Below, piece by piece: positions 28,092-37,171 of a DNA stretch of 64,000 nt. The notes under the pieces are model-generated. The model did no database searches. It saw nothing but the letters and a program-made list of their open reading frames with translations, and was not told the DNA's origin. A program made the position numbers and the translations under genes. Position 1 is the first letter of the stretch, and every line of letters begins with the position of its first letter. The stretch is taken from contig NZ_VOGO01000002.1 in the NCBI RefSeq assembly GCF_007923355.1, positions 434,001 to 498,000 of the forward strand, given 5' to 3'. Source of the DNA: Falsiphaeobacter marinintestinus (GTDB lineage: Bacteria > Pseudomonadota > Alphaproteobacteria > Rhodobacterales > Rhodobacteraceae).

Positions 28092-28820
28092 TCAGTTGCT
28101 GGTCGGGTTTGTCATTGGCAGGGCCGAAAGGGCCGGTGTCTCCAACTCGCGCAACAGTTTGCGGACTATTGCGGCTTCGAAGTCGTCAAACCCCAGGGCG
28201 GTTTCGACAAAGGCGTCTGGGCCCAGGATCACCCAGGCCCGGAAATAGGATGACAGCGCGCTGATCTCTTCCAGATCCTGATCGCCCTGACGCAGGGCAT
28301 CCGTGCCGACGGGCAGGGCGTTGATGGTAAGGGAGTTGTGAGACAGCGCGGCCTTAACATCGCGGGGATGTGGGCCGGTGTTGTGGCGGCCATCGCCCGA
28401 CAGGTCGAGCACACGGGTCCAGCAATCAGGCTGTTGCGCCAGAAGGGCTGCGCCAAACCGCATGGCCTGACCCAGCCCGGTGCCCGGCGGAGCAGGTGTT
28501 CGGGCGGTTCTGTTCAGGCGATGTGCCACGTCGCGGGTGGAGGCCGGTGTATCGAGGGTGGTCCAGTCGATCAGGAGGCGTTGATAGCCGATATCGCTCC
28601 ACTCAAAGACGGACAGGCGGATCGGCGCGCCGGGCATGGCCATCAGTGCGGCTTGCACGTCGGGGTGCAAAAGGGCAGCGGAGACTCCGTCAAGTTGCAG
28701 GCGGTATTCGGTGGCATCGACCGATCCGGAGACGTCCAGCCCCAGTGCAAGCGCCTTTCGGCAGTCTGCCTGTGCGGGCAGGGCTGTGAGCAGGCACAGG
28801 CACAGCGCCAACCGGATCAT
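28092..28820 (-). CDS. DUF1194 secreted vWA-like protein, copy 2
   Basis: A 242-residue exported protein of the DUF1194 family: signal peptide (MIRLALCLCLLTALPAQA), then a von Willebrand-like core with a MIDAS-type motif DVSGSVD, and DLSGDGRHNTGPHP as a second metal-binding loop, ending with FDDFEAAIVRKLLRELE. The function of the family is unknown. It is a tandem paralogue of the upstream gene, with a 4-base overlap. Confidence 0.85.
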   Translation of the reverse strand: MIRLALCLCLLTALPAQADCRKALALGLDVSGSVDATEYRLQLDGVSAALLHPDVQAALMAMPGAPIRLSVFEWSDIGYQRLLIDWTTLDTPASTRDVAHRLNRTARTPAPPGTGLGQAMRFGAALLAQQPDCWTRVLDLSGDGRHNTGPHPRDVKAALSHNSLTINALPVGTDALRQGDQDLEEISALSSYFRAWVILGPDAFVETALGFDDFEAAIVRKLLRELETPALSALPMTNPTSN

Positions 28821-29524
28821 CCCGGCGACTTCCGCTGGGTGATGGGGGCTAGCCCGATGGCGCGCGGGGTCATTTCGCGCACCAGTTTGCGCACCATGGC
28901 GCGTTCATAATCGTCAAACCCCTGGGCGACCTCAAGAAACGCGCCCGGGCCGTGCAGAACCTGGGTGCGGTAATAATCGATCAGGGTGACTTCGGCTTCG
29001 AAATCGGCGCCGTTGACCACCAGACCGTTGACGACAACATCCGCGAACGGAAACTCCCGATAGGCGGTTTCGGGTGGGAAGCCTTCGTTGTTTTCACCAT
29101 CGCCCGCCATGTCGAGGGTGCGGAACAGGCAATCGGGTGCGGTTGCGAACAGTCCGGCCCCATAGCCCAAGGCATAGCCCATGGCCGTCGGAAATTCAGA
29201 TTCGCTGCGGGTGGATGTGCCAATGGTTCTGGCCAGATCAAGAAGGTCTCCGCGCGAGCGCAACATGCGCCAGTCAGCGATCAGATCCTGATTGTAGCGC
29301 CCGCTCCATTCATAAACGGCAACGGCGATAGGCAGAGGTGAGGCGAACACCGCCGCCTCGACCTGGGGTGAGATCAGCGCGGTGGCAAGCCCACCGCGTT
29401 GCAGCGCATCTTCAGCCGGGTCGACCGAACTGGACACATCCAGCGCCAGAACAAGGGCCAGCCGACAGTCTGCAGCCGCAGCAGGGCTGGCCAGAGTCGC
29501 CAGAAAAGCGGCCAGCCTTACCAA
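28817..29524 (-). CDS. DUF1194 secreted vWA-like protein, copy 1
   Basis: A 235-residue paralogue of the following gene: signal peptide, MIDAS-type DVSSSVD, second loop DMAGDGENNEGFPP, and the shared C-terminal FDDYERAMVRKLVREM. The start is TTG 29524, which overlaps the stop of the glyoxalase-family gene by 7 bases. The three genes form one coupled unit. The two copies have clearly diverged, so this is an old duplication. Confidence 0.83.
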   Translation of the reverse strand: MVRLAAFLATLASPAAAADCRLALVLALDVSSSVDPAEDALQRGGLATALISPQVEAAVFASPLPIAVAVYEWSGRYNQDLIADWRMLRSRGDLLDLARTIGTSTRSESEFPTAMGYALGYGAGLFATAPDCLFRTLDMAGDGENNEGFPPETAYREFPFADVVVNGLVVNGADFEAEVTLIDYYRTQVLHGPGAFLEVAQGFDDYERAMVRKLVREMTPRAIGLAPITQRKSPG

Positions 29525-29946
29525 TGGCCAGTGTTTTCCATGCTTGACCAGGGTTCCGCCGCTGGCAGCGAGTCGCCGATTTGCAGCAGCTCGATCGAGA
29601 TGTTGTCAGGCGAACGCACAAACGCCATACGACCGTCGCGCGGTGGGCGGTTGATGGTGACGCCATTGTCCATAAGGTGCTGGCATGTCTCGTAAATATT
29701 ATCGACGCCATAGGCGAGGTGGCCAAAATGGCGGCTGTCGCTGGGCAGGCCGTCGTCACCGTCCCAGTTGTAGGTCAGTTCGACAGGGCAGTCTTCTTGT
29801 CCCGGAGGTGCGAGGAAGATCAGCGAAAAGCGGCCTTCTTCGCTGTCCATGCGGCGGGTCTCAACCAGCCCGAGCAGCTTGTAGAATGCCATGGATTTTT
29901 CGAGGTCCTTCACGCGGACCATTGTGTGAAGATATGTCAGGGCCAT
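29518..29946 (-). CDS. gloA: Lactoylglutathione lyase (glyoxalase I) family
   Basis: A 142-residue VOC-fold protein with two beta-alpha-beta-beta-beta modules. Metal and substrate ligands fit glyoxalase I: His in YLHTMVRVKDL, Glu in CPVELTYNW, His in GHLAYGVDN and Glu in NISIELLQIGD. This enzyme converts the methylglyoxal-glutathione hemithioacetal to S-lactoylglutathione. ATG 29946 (MALTYLHTM) is preferred over the start 7 codons upstream because it fits the family N-terminus. Confidence 0.88.
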   Translation of the reverse strand: MALTYLHTMVRVKDLEKSMAFYKLLGLVETRRMDSEEGRFSLIFLAPPGQEDCPVELTYNWDGDDGLPSDSRHFGHLAYGVDNIYETCQHLMDNGVTINRPPRDGRMAFVRSPDNISIELLQIGDSLPAAEPWSSMENTGHW

Positions 29947-30015
29947 TTTGCCAGATCCTTGTCGCAATGCAGTTGGGCGAAGCTTAACGTCGCCTGCGGG
30001 CTTGTCGAGCCAGTA

Positions 30016-31416
30016 TCAGAAGGCAGATTGAATTCCGAAGTTCACACCAAAGCGCTGCGCCTCGTACAAACCGATGTTACTGTCGGTTTTTGACGCGCTG
30101 ACCCGCATGGTGGGGTTAAAGCCGTAATAGTCGAATTTGTTGAAAATCAATGTGAAATCAACCTGCACCCGGTCATCTTCGCGGCCATCCGGGCTGTGCG
30201 GAGAAAAGTCGTAGTCGCGTTTGCGTGCCCATATCCCAAGTTGGGCCGTGGCCCCGAACAGGGGCTTGGCAAAGGTGATCTGGGCACGCAGCCCGATTTC
30301 GGTGAATTCATCGACACGGGCGTTCGATGTTGCCACGGCACCGGTTGCGTTTGTCCACAGATGCGACCCGGAAGGCAGTAGGAACGAATAGGACAGATCG
30401 CCCCGCAGGGTGTCAGAATCGCTGCGGGTGATCCCGATCTGGCGTTCCCCAGCGATGCGGGCGTTCACCTTGCGACCGCCTTCAAGCTGATAGGTCTGCC
30501 CAACGCTCAGACGACCAAAGCGCGCGTATTCGTCACCACCGTACCAGCTTTGGCCCAGATCGGCCGACACGCGGTATTCACCCCGGTTTTCGAAGTTGAG
30601 GCCGCGGTGGCCATAGCCCAGCGTATAGGACGCAAAGGCAAAGTCATTGCCCTCGGCGCTCGGCGCCAAAGATTTCGCCTCGGATGACAGGGTGTAATGG
30701 CGGATATCGGTCGAGAATATCACGTCATGTGCGCGGGTGTCGGTTTCGACCAGCCGGTAGCGGGTGGTCAGGCCAAAGGCGTATTCAATGCCGGACAGCG
30801 CCAGAGAGGATCCGCCCAATTGGTATTCGACGGGTTGGCCGTAAAGAACTTCGGACAGTTCATAGTTCAGGAAAGACGAGCGTTCGGACGAGCCATTGTT
30901 GATGTTGCTGTCCGGGGTAATCGAGAACGAGATGCGGGTCAGCCATGGATTGCGGGCCCGAACATAGCGGAAATCACGGATCGCGCGCTGTTCCAATGCC
31001 TCGTTCGGGGCATGTTGGACGGCACGGCGCAGCCAAAGCTGGGACCATGTGTGCTGCTCGTTAGACGCCAGCGCCTGGGCCATCAACATCGAGCTCGAGT
31101 ATCGGTGTTCGTCGTTTTCGGCCAGTTTCCATGCCTGTTTGGCTGATGCTTTTGCTTCTTCGAACTTGCCGATATTGCGCGCCGCGCGCGAGTGGATCAG
31201 CAGCGCATCCCGATCATTCGGATTGCGCTGCAAAAGGGCTTCGGAAAAGCTGTAGGCCTGGATCATCTGCCCGTTTTCCAGCGACAGGAAGGCCGCAACG
31301 CGCATGTCTTCGGGTGACAGCTGGATCGGTTGATCTGCCGGTGCCTGTGAAGACACCAGCGACAGCGCTGTGACCAGTGCTGCGATCCGGGGAAGGGGCC
31401 CTGTTTGGCGCGCCAT
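30016..31416 (-). CDS. Slam-like outer-membrane protein (TPR plus DUF560 beta-barrel)
   Basis: A 466-residue outer-membrane protein. A signal peptide is followed by a tetratricopeptide-like periplasmic region (about 35-155) and then an amphipathic beta-rich C-terminal half (about 165-466) with alternating aromatic strands and a terminal Phe. This arrangement matches the surface lipoprotein assembly modulator (Slam, DUF560) family, which moves lipoproteins to the cell surface. It starts 10 bases after the stop of a lipoprotein gene, its likely client. The ATG 31416 lacks a clear ribosome site, so translational coupling is probable. Confidence 0.75.
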   Translation of the reverse strand: MARQTGPLPRIAALVTALSLVSSQAPADQPIQLSPEDMRVAAFLSLENGQMIQAYSFSEALLQRNPNDRDALLIHSRAARNIGKFEEAKASAKQAWKLAENDEHRYSSSMLMAQALASNEQHTWSQLWLRRAVQHAPNEALEQRAIRDFRYVRARNPWLTRISFSITPDSNINNGSSERSSFLNYELSEVLYGQPVEYQLGGSSLALSGIEYAFGLTTRYRLVETDTRAHDVIFSTDIRHYTLSSEAKSLAPSAEGNDFAFASYTLGYGHRGLNFENRGEYRVSADLGQSWYGGDEYARFGRLSVGQTYQLEGGRKVNARIAGERQIGITRSDSDTLRGDLSYSFLLPSGSHLWTNATGAVATSNARVDEFTEIGLRAQITFAKPLFGATAQLGIWARKRDYDFSPHSPDGREDDRVQVDFTLIFNKFDYYGFNPTMRVSASKTDSNIGLYEAQRFGVNFGIQSAF

Positions 31417-31426
31417 GTCGGACGAT

Positions 31427-32473
31427 CTAGTTATAAACGATGAAACCAGCGGTTTCGCGGACAGCATCGGCCGTCGGATCCAGATCGCTTTCGACCACGA
31501 TCACACCAACGATTTCATCTGCGTTGCCCGAAACAATGGCATAGTAGTTGCCTTCTTCGAACGTATCGGTTTCGCCATCCGAGGTTTGATAATAACTGGC
31601 GAGCGAGCCGATGATTTCACCGTTGTTATCCATAACGCCGGGGCCGACTTCGAACACCAGCGCCGGAATAGCCGCCAGCGTGGTGTTATGTTCAGCATTG
31701 AAGCGGTTGATGATGCTATCGGTGATTTCGACCCCATCCAGATTGTAAATCTGACGGTTGCTGACGAAACCGCGCACGGCATCCCCACGCGTGTTGGTGG
31801 AATCGTTGAAATCGTCGAAGTCGATGGCAATGTTGATGTCTGCGGTGGTGTATTCCAACCCGCCTCGGCCGGCATAGTCGCGCACGCCGGCCACCTTGCC
31901 GCTGAACAGGGCCTGACCTGTGGTGGGCAGGGTGACATCATTGTCGCGCTGATAAACGAAGCCGCCAAATCCGTAATTGATGTAAGCGCCGGTCCGCACG
32001 ATGGCAAACTGGGTGTTGCCCGAGGTGCTGACGCCATAGATCGCGCGGTGCGAGAATTGCGAAATCAGGTCGCCGTCGAAGCTGTCGGGAAACACCTGAT
32101 CGCCTTCGTAGACCGCGAAGGGCCCGAGATTGCCAAACGGTGTGGCGCGGGCATAGGTGTTGTCGCCATCAAAGCCGAGGTTATCGACCGTGAATGTATC
32201 GTTGGTCGAGTCATAGCTGATGCTTTCTGCATAGCCATTGCCGGATTTGGTGGCTTCGGTGCTGGTCGGTTCACTGCGGAAAATGCCGACGGCTGCAGAC
32301 GGAGATTCGGTGCCTGGCGGAACAACGCGGTCGCTGTCGATCGGCTCTCCGGTATCTCCGGGTTCTTCTATAACTTCTTCGTCTGTGTCTTCTTCATCGA
32401 CAAAAGGGTTGCCCCCGCTGCCACAGGTCGAAAGCACAAGGAGCGCTGCCAACGCAACGTAATAAGGTTTCAT
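31427..32473 (-). CDS. Putative surface lipoprotein, TbpB-like barrel
   Basis: A 348-residue lipoprotein. The signal peptide ends in a lipobox-like LSTC with Cys17; Thr at -1 is unusual. An acidic, disordered linker (about 20-50) follows, then a glycine- and aspartate-rich beta region. The C-terminal part (GKVAGVRDYAGRGGLEYTTA, then strands to VRGFVS) resembles the eight-stranded barrel of TbpB-like Slam substrates. No cysteines occur after the lipidated one. ATG 32473 is preceded by an in-frame GTG. It is transcribed first and the Slam-like gene second, so export to the surface is the natural inference. The ligand is unknown. Confidence 0.65.
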   Translation of the reverse strand: MKPYYVALAALLVLSTCGSGGNPFVDEEDTDEEVIEEPGDTGEPIDSDRVVPPGTESPSAAVGIFRSEPTSTEATKSGNGYAESISYDSTNDTFTVDNLGFDGDNTYARATPFGNLGPFAVYEGDQVFPDSFDGDLISQFSHRAIYGVSTSGNTQFAIVRTGAYINYGFGGFVYQRDNDVTLPTTGQALFSGKVAGVRDYAGRGGLEYTTADINIAIDFDDFNDSTNTRGDAVRGFVSNRQIYNLDGVEITDSIINRFNAEHNTTLAAIPALVFEVGPGVMDNNGEIIGSLASYYQTSDGETDTFEEGNYYAIVSGNADEIVGVIVVESDLDPTADAVRETAGFIVYN

Positions 32474-32674
32474 CACTGCCTGCCTCTGCTCGTATTATAC
32501 GGCTTGTTTTGAGCCAGCATTTCGGGCACGCGAAAAAAAGTCAACAATCAAAGACCCATATGAGGTGAATGGGGCGCAGGGATGGCTTAATTGCAATACC
32601 CGATGTGGGTGTTTTAGAAGCGGACGCGTCAAGATATAGTGGGCGGCGACTCATGTTGTGAAAAGGACCCGCCC

Positions 32675-33589
32675 ATGTCGCTGTCGCCGGAACACCAGGC
32701 CGAAATCGAAGCATTGCGTGCCAAGCCGCAATCGACCCTGCGCGCGGTAGCCGAAGGGATCGAGCCGCATCTTTATACGGCCCATCCGGTTCTGGATCAT
32801 GGGTTTGTGCGGGTCATCGACTATATGGGCGATGATGCAGCGATCTGTCAGGCGGCAAGGGTGTCATATGGCAAAGGCACAAAATCGGTGCAGAACGACG
32901 AAGGGCTGATCCGCTATCTGATGCGGCACTGGCATTCGACCCCGTTCGAGATGTGCGAACTGAAGCTGCATGTGAAGCTGCCGGTCTTTGTGGCGCGCCA
33001 GTGGATTCGCCATCGGACGGCCAACGTGAATGAATACTCGGCCCGCTATTCGATTTTGGACCGTGAGTTTTACATCCCGGCGCCAGACCAGATGGCGGCG
33101 CAATCGGCGATCAACAACCAGGGCCGGGGCGAAGCGTTGCAGGGCGAAGAGGCCGCGCGGGTGCTGGAGATGCTGAAATCGGATTCAACCCGGGCCTATG
33201 ACCACTATCAGGAAATGATCGGTCAGGACGGGCAGCAGGGGCTGGCGCGCGAGCTTGCTCGGATGAACCTGCCAGCAAATATATACACCCAGTGGTACTG
33301 GAAGGTCGACTTGCATAATCTGTTTCATTTCCTGCGGTTGCGGGCGGATGCTCATGCACAATATGAAATCCGTGTCTATGCGGATGAGATCTGCAAGATC
33401 GTCGCGGATTGGGTGCCGTTTGCCTATCGCGCGTTCGAAGATTACCGGTTGGGTGCGGTGTCGTTTTCGGCGCAGATGGTCAAATGCCTGCAGCGGATGC
33501 TGAAGGGCGAGCAGGTGACGCAGGAAAACTCGGGCATGAGCGCACGCGAGTGGCGCGAATTCGAGACGGTTCTGAAAGATCAGGCCTGA
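32675..33589 (+). CDS. thyX: FAD-dependent thymidylate synthase
   Basis: A 304-residue flavin-dependent thymidylate synthase that makes dTMP from dUMP using methylene-tetrahydrofolate and NADPH. The ThyX signature [15 protein letters not shown] is present, plus QWIRHR upstream and the substrate-binding region [14 protein letters not shown]. The N-terminus of about 35 residues is typical of the alphaproteobacterial form. AAAGGA precedes ATG 32675. It is a single-gene unit with a terminator-like hairpin after it. Confidence 0.95.
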   Translation: MSLSPEHQAEIEALRAKPQSTLRAVAEGIEPHLYTAHPVLDHGFVRVIDYMGDDAAICQAARVSYGKGTKSVQNDEGLIRYLMRHWHSTPFEMCELKLHVKLPVFVARQWIRHRTANVNEYSARYSILDREFYIPAPDQMAAQSAINNQGRGEALQGEEAARVLEMLKSDSTRAYDHYQEMIGQDGQQGLARELARMNLPANIYTQWYWKVDLHNLFHFLRLRADAHAQYEIRVYADEICKIVADWVPFAYRAFEDYRLGAVSFSAQMVKCLQRMLKGEQVTQENSGMSAREWREFETVLKDQA

Positions 33590-33596
33590 TCCTTGA

Positions 33597-33618
33597 CGCC
33601 GGTGCGGCGCGGTTTTTT
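33597..33618 (+). terminator. Probable thyX terminator
   Basis: CGCCG (33597-33601) pairs with CGGCG (33605-33609) around GTG, and CGG then six Ts follow. The stem is short and the T-tract is offset by three bases. Confidence 0.55.
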
Positions 33619-33710
33619 GGGGTCTGCCCCGAAATCTGCCCGCGCAGCGTTTTGAAGTGTCGCGATGGGCGGTGACGAGAGCGCGGTTGACCAGATAGGG
33701 TCGGCATAAA

Positions 33711-33751
33711 TCGCGCGACCACTTGTTTGGCTGAGAGCCAATGGTCGCGCG
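33711..33751. repeat. Long imperfect hairpin between thyX and the cold-shock gene
   Basis: CGCGCGACCA (33712-33721) pairs perfectly with TGGTCGCGCG (33742-33751). Inside, TTGGCT (33727-33732) pairs with AGCCAA (33736-33741) around a GAG loop, leaving a 5-base bulge on the left arm. No T-tract follows on either strand. The 33590-33853 gap holds no gene I can support. This may be a structured RNA element or an operator. Confidence 0.55.
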
Positions 33752-33853
33752 CAGTCAAGTACTTGGAATACTTGGATTAAAATGCCGAGTTTTCGGTTCT
33801 TGGGCCTGTGCCCCGGCAAGGCCGGGATACGGCGGTTCCGACAAGAACAGCGT

Positions 33854-34060
33854 TTAAAGGGGTTGTAAGTCTCCGGCCATCTGGCGTCCGTCACGGCCGT
33901 CGATCAGCTCGTATTGGACTTTCTGGTTGTCAGCGAGGCCCGTCATCCCTGAACGTTCTACGGATGAGATGTGTACAAACACATCGTTTCCGCCTTCGTC
34001 GGGGGCAATGAACCCAAACCCTTTGGTCGTGTTGAACCATTTCACGGTGCCGGTAGGCAT
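33854..34060 (-). CDS. Cold-shock protein (CspA family)
   Basis: A 68-residue OB-fold cold-shock protein. The RNA-binding motifs RNP1 (KGFGFI) and RNP2 (VFVHIS) are intact within TGTVKWFNTTKGFGFIAP. Such proteins act as RNA chaperones. The upstream gap 34061-34276 has room for the long leader usual for these genes. Single gene on the minus strand. Confidence 0.95.
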   Translation of the reverse strand: MPTGTVKWFNTTKGFGFIAPDEGGNDVFVHISSVERSGMTGLADNQKVQYELIDGRDGRQMAGDLQPL

Positions 34061-34276
34061 GTCCCGTGTCTCCTTCTCACTTTCACAGTTTCCCCGGAAG
34101 AACCCGGGGTCGCTCTGGATGTGGCCCTGTTCACAGTCGACCGGCTTTTGAATCGGACGGCTGTTCGTCAGGCTGCACCCGGTTCCAAGGATTACAATCT
34201 GTGGGCAAAAATCAAGAAAAAGGGGGTGAAATCCTGCAACTTGCGCGGTAATTGCACATTCTGCAGGAGGATCAGA

Positions 34277-34594
34277 ATGGATTTGTACGGTCTTAAGTCA
34301 TGTGACACGTGCCGCAAGGCGCTGAAATTATTGCCAGACGCCAACTTCGTGGACGTTCGCGCCGAAGGTGTGCCGTCAGAAATGATGCAGCGGGCCTTTG
34401 CTCAATTTGGCGCGGCGTTGGTTAATACACGGTCAACCACGTGGCGTGGGTTGACTGAGTCGGAGCGGTCGCGCGCGCCTTTGGAGCTGCTGGCCGAACA
34501 TCCGACTCTGATGAAACGCCCATTGATCGATGCGGACGGGGTGTTGCATCTGGGGTGGACGGCGGAAACGCGAGCAGCCCTTGGCGTTGCATAG
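34277..34594 (+). CDS. ArsC/Spx-family reductase-like protein
   Basis: A 105-residue thioredoxin-like protein of the ArsC/Spx/YffB family. The N-terminus MDLYGLKSCDTCRKALKLL carries CDTC, with the ArsC-type Cys in the first position; the Arg in MKRPLIDADGVLHLG is conserved. Many short members are not true arsenate reductases, and no ars genes are nearby. CAGGAGGATC precedes ATG 34277. Confidence 0.85.
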   Translation: MDLYGLKSCDTCRKALKLLPDANFVDVRAEGVPSEMMQRAFAQFGAALVNTRSTTWRGLTESERSRAPLELLAEHPTLMKRPLIDADGVLHLGWTAETRAALGVA

Positions 34595-34633
34595 AGGCGT
34601 GCCTATCTGTGCTGAACGCAAAGGAGTGTTTGT

Positions 34634-35002
34634 ATGCGCAATGCCGCCCTTGTTCTGGGCGTGATCGCCGGTGTTATCGGCATGATCGTCGGGTTTTTCA
34701 ACTATGGCTATACGGCTGCTGTCGACCATTTCGGTGAGATCGAAGGGCTGGCCGAGCAGCTTTCGAATGTCGAGATGATCCGGCTGACGTCCATCTTCGC
34801 GCCGCTTTTGGCGATTGTCGGGGGCGCGATGGCCCGGTCACGGGCTTTGTGGGGCGGCGGTCTGATGCTGTTGTCTGCGGGGCTGATGTATATGGGATTC
34901 GGGTTTGGTGTGTTTACCATGTTCCCGATTGTGTTTGCGGCCACCGGCGGAATCCTGGGGATTGCCGCCGGTAAACCGGATGAGCCAAAGGCCCATTTCT
35001 GA
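34634..35002 (+). CDS. Small four-helix membrane protein
   Basis: A 122-residue protein with about four transmembrane helices (near 5-25, 50-68, 70-85 and 88-112) and a short charged loop between the first two (VDHFGEIEGLAEQLSNVEMI). It resembles DUF4064-type membrane proteins but I cannot confirm this. AAAGGAG precedes the ATG. It lies 39 bases after the ArsC-like gene on the same strand and converges on the DoxX gene, with stops 4 bases apart. Confidence 0.7.
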   Translation: MRNAALVLGVIAGVIGMIVGFFNYGYTAAVDHFGEIEGLAEQLSNVEMIRLTSIFAPLLAIVGGAMARSRALWGGGLMLLSAGLMYMGFGFGVFTMFPIVFAATGGILGIAAGKPDEPKAHF

Positions 35003-35006
35003 GGGC

Positions 35007-35525
35007 TCAGGACAGTTTGAGCAGACGGTCGAGGGAAAGCGGGCCCGCGCCCTTGAAGACCAGCACCAGCAGCAGGAAGACCCACATCGTTCGCTGATCG
35101 ATCAGCGTCAGGGTGTTGTCGAACAGGCTGCCAAGGGCGACGCCATGTCCGGTGACATCGACAAGGGTCTGGACGAACACGAAGCCGATCATCGCCAGCG
35201 CAGTGAGGCGGGTGAACAGGCCGATCACGATCAGGGGCGGCAGCACGAATTCTGCCACGGTTCCGGCGAAAATCACCAGACGCTGGAAAATGGTCAACTG
35301 CGTGACGTCGTACAGAACCGCCTCGGCGGCCTTGGGGAACATCTGGCCGAACGCCCCGGCAGAGGGCGAAAAGATCGATCCGTCGATCTTGAGCATCGCC
35401 GAGTTCCAGTAATAAAACAGCAAAACCGCAGCAAAGACCAAGCGCGCCAGCGTCGGGGTCAGGATGTCAGACGCCTGATCAACCTTGCTGAATAGGGAAT
35501 TGTGAAGCGAGACGAGCGCGGTCAT
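35007..35525 (-). CDS. DoxX-family membrane protein of the bufferin operon
   Basis: A 172-residue DoxX-like protein with four hydrophobic helices (about 23-43, 67-87, 92-113, 128-160) and the DoxX signature segments ARLVFAAVLLFYYWNSAMLK and FVLPPLIVIGLFTRLTALA. It is the last gene of a coupled unit: its ATG overlaps the DUF2063 stop by 4 bases. DoxX-type genes are regular neighbours of MNIO/DUF2063/DUF2282 genes (the D position of buf operons). Its role is probably electron transfer or membrane redox support, but this is not established. Confidence 0.85.
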   Translation of the reverse strand: MTALVSLHNSLFSKVDQASDILTPTLARLVFAAVLLFYYWNSAMLKIDGSIFSPSAGAFGQMFPKAAEAVLYDVTQLTIFQRLVIFAGTVAEFVLPPLIVIGLFTRLTALAMIGFVFVQTLVDVTGHGVALGSLFDNTLTLIDQRTMWVFLLLVLVFKGAGPLSLDRLLKLS

Positions 35526-36286
35526 TGTGGTGGCCTTTCTGTGCTCAGGGAAGTGATGGCATTGCCTTGCAACAGCAGGGCAAGCGGGTCGGCAAGGTTG
35601 AAGTCTGGGACATTGGCCAGCACGGCGTCGTGAGCGTCACCGATGCGGCCACCGCGCACCAGGGCGTCGATCCAGTCTGCCCCTCCGGGCGGTAGAAGTG
35701 CGGGAATCGGGTCAAATTCGGGGCGGGTGATCAGCACGTCCTGCGCTTGGGCGCGGGGTTTGGGCGCGTCGGGTTCGGTGTTGAACCGCCAGATGTCATG
35801 GATTGGCCAAGGCGAGCGGATCAGCTGAACCGCCGGGGCGAAGGTGACAGTTGCTGCCAGCAACTGGTCTGGGGCCAAGGTGGCAAGGGTTTCGGCAGGC
35901 ATTGGGTCTGTGTCAGCAGCGTGATAGGCGCGGCGGATTGCCAGTTCCAGCCGGGCGGTGTCCGCGAGATAGCCCAGATGCGCGAGCTGTTCCATGTTGG
36001 CCAGAAAGTCAGGGAACGCGGCGCCATAGTGCATCATCAACGGCGAGGATGGCGGATGCTGGCGCAGGAAGATCCCGGCCAGACCGTCCATGTTCTGCTT
36101 TCCCAGCAATTTGGTGATGACAGGAAAGCCAGTGTACAGGGCTTCGGTCAGGGAGACGGCGACATTGTTTCGGTAGACATCGAAACGACGCCCTGCGGGG
36201 CGGCTATCTGCATCTGTGAGATCCAGTGGTGCGGCCTTTGCCGGATCCAGAAGGGCAGCGCGGAAGTCGGTTTGCGAAACACTCAC
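35522..36286 (-). CDS. bufC: DUF2063 MNIO partner protein (BufC/HvfC-like)
   Basis: A 254-residue protein with an N-terminal DUF2063 helical domain (about 1-95: [52 protein letters not shown]) and a C-terminal winged-helix-like part. In bufferin-type RiPP systems this protein recognises the precursor and presents it to the MNIO enzyme. Start and stop overlap the flanking genes by 4 bases each. The symbol follows the family convention. Confidence 0.87.
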   Translation of the reverse strand: MSVSQTDFRAALLDPAKAAPLDLTDADSRPAGRRFDVYRNNVAVSLTEALYTGFPVITKLLGKQNMDGLAGIFLRQHPPSSPLMMHYGAAFPDFLANMEQLAHLGYLADTARLELAIRRAYHAADTDPMPAETLATLAPDQLLAATVTFAPAVQLIRSPWPIHDIWRFNTEPDAPKPRAQAQDVLITRPEFDPIPALLPPGGADWIDALVRGGRIGDAHDAVLANVPDFNLADPLALLLQGNAITSLSTERPPQ

Positions 36287-37140
36287 ACCGGCACCCGCGC
36301 CAGAGCCTGGGCGGCACGGTCGGCTTCGGCGCGCAGAACGGGCCAGTCGGGCACATCAGTGTCCCATTCGATCAGCAGCGGTTTGGGGCCCGTGCGAGTC
36401 AGTGTGTGATCAAGCAATGCCCAGACCGGATCGACAACGGCGCGCCCATGGCTGTCGATCAGCAACGGCGCGCCGTGATCATCGGTGTCTTCGTCATGGC
36501 CGCCGAGATGGATTTCACCCACATGTTCAACCGGATAGGCGTCGATGTAATCCTGCGGTGTGAAGTTCAGGTTGGTGGCTGAGACAAAGACGTTGTTCAC
36601 GTCCAGCAACAAGCCACAGCCGGTGCGGCGGGCAATCTCGGCCAGAAAATCGGGTTCGGACATCGTGCTTTCGGAGAAGGCCAGATAGCTTGAGGGGTTT
36701 TCCAGCAGCATTTGCCGACCGACGGTGTTTTGAACCTGATCGATGTGATCGGCGATGCGGGTCAGGGTGGCCTGCGTATAGGGCAACGGCAGCAGATCGT
36801 TCAGAAACGCGCTGTCGTGGGTCGACCAGGCCAGATGCTCGGAAAAGCTGGCCGGGTTCAGCCATCCCATCAGGTGTTTCAGCCGCGCCAGATGATCGGC
36901 GTCAAGCGGACCTTCGCTGCCAATCGACAGGCCAACGCCATGCACAGATATCGCGAATTTTTCAGAGAGGTGGCGGAGTTGTGCCAGGGGACGGCCACCA
37001 TCGCCCATGTAGTTCTCGGCATGAATTTCCAGCCATTCGACCGGGCCGGGGTCGCGGATCAGATCCTCGAAATGCTGCGGCTTGTATCCAACGCCCGCCG
37101 CATTGGGCAGGGGCGCACGCTTGGGAGTTGCATCCAGCAT
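36283..37140 (-). CDS. bufB: MNIO (DUF692) RiPP-modifying enzyme, BufB-like
   Basis: A 285-residue TIM-barrel member of the multinuclear non-heme iron-dependent oxidase (DUF692) family. Metal-ligand regions are visible: [67 protein letters not shown] and [10 protein letters not shown]. BufB-type enzymes convert precursor cysteines to thiooxazole rings using iron and O2. ATG 37140 is chosen; a TTG at 37158 is possible but has no ribosome site. It lies 69 bases after the precursor gene, with a hairpin in the gap. Confidence 0.9.
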   Translation of the reverse strand: MLDATPKRAPLPNAAGVGYKPQHFEDLIRDPGPVEWLEIHAENYMGDGGRPLAQLRHLSEKFAISVHGVGLSIGSEGPLDADHLARLKHLMGWLNPASFSEHLAWSTHDSAFLNDLLPLPYTQATLTRIADHIDQVQNTVGRQMLLENPSSYLAFSESTMSEPDFLAEIARRTGCGLLLDVNNVFVSATNLNFTPQDYIDAYPVEHVGEIHLGGHDEDTDDHGAPLLIDSHGRAVVDPVWALLDHTLTRTGPKPLLIEWDTDVPDWPVLRAEADRAAQALARVPV

Positions 37141-37171
37141 GGCGGAGCTTTCCGGCAAGAGAGGGAAATGG

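Noticed and set aside
31370-32512. A 380-residue + strand frame opposite the lipoprotein gene
   Set aside because: Composition is a shadow of the lipoprotein gene; no signal peptide or family match, and the minus strand gene has a signal peptide and a partner.
34061-34276. Possible tRNA or riboswitch before the ArsC-like gene
   Set aside because: No cloverleaf or conserved aptamer core can be drawn; probably the csp leader and the ArsC promoter.
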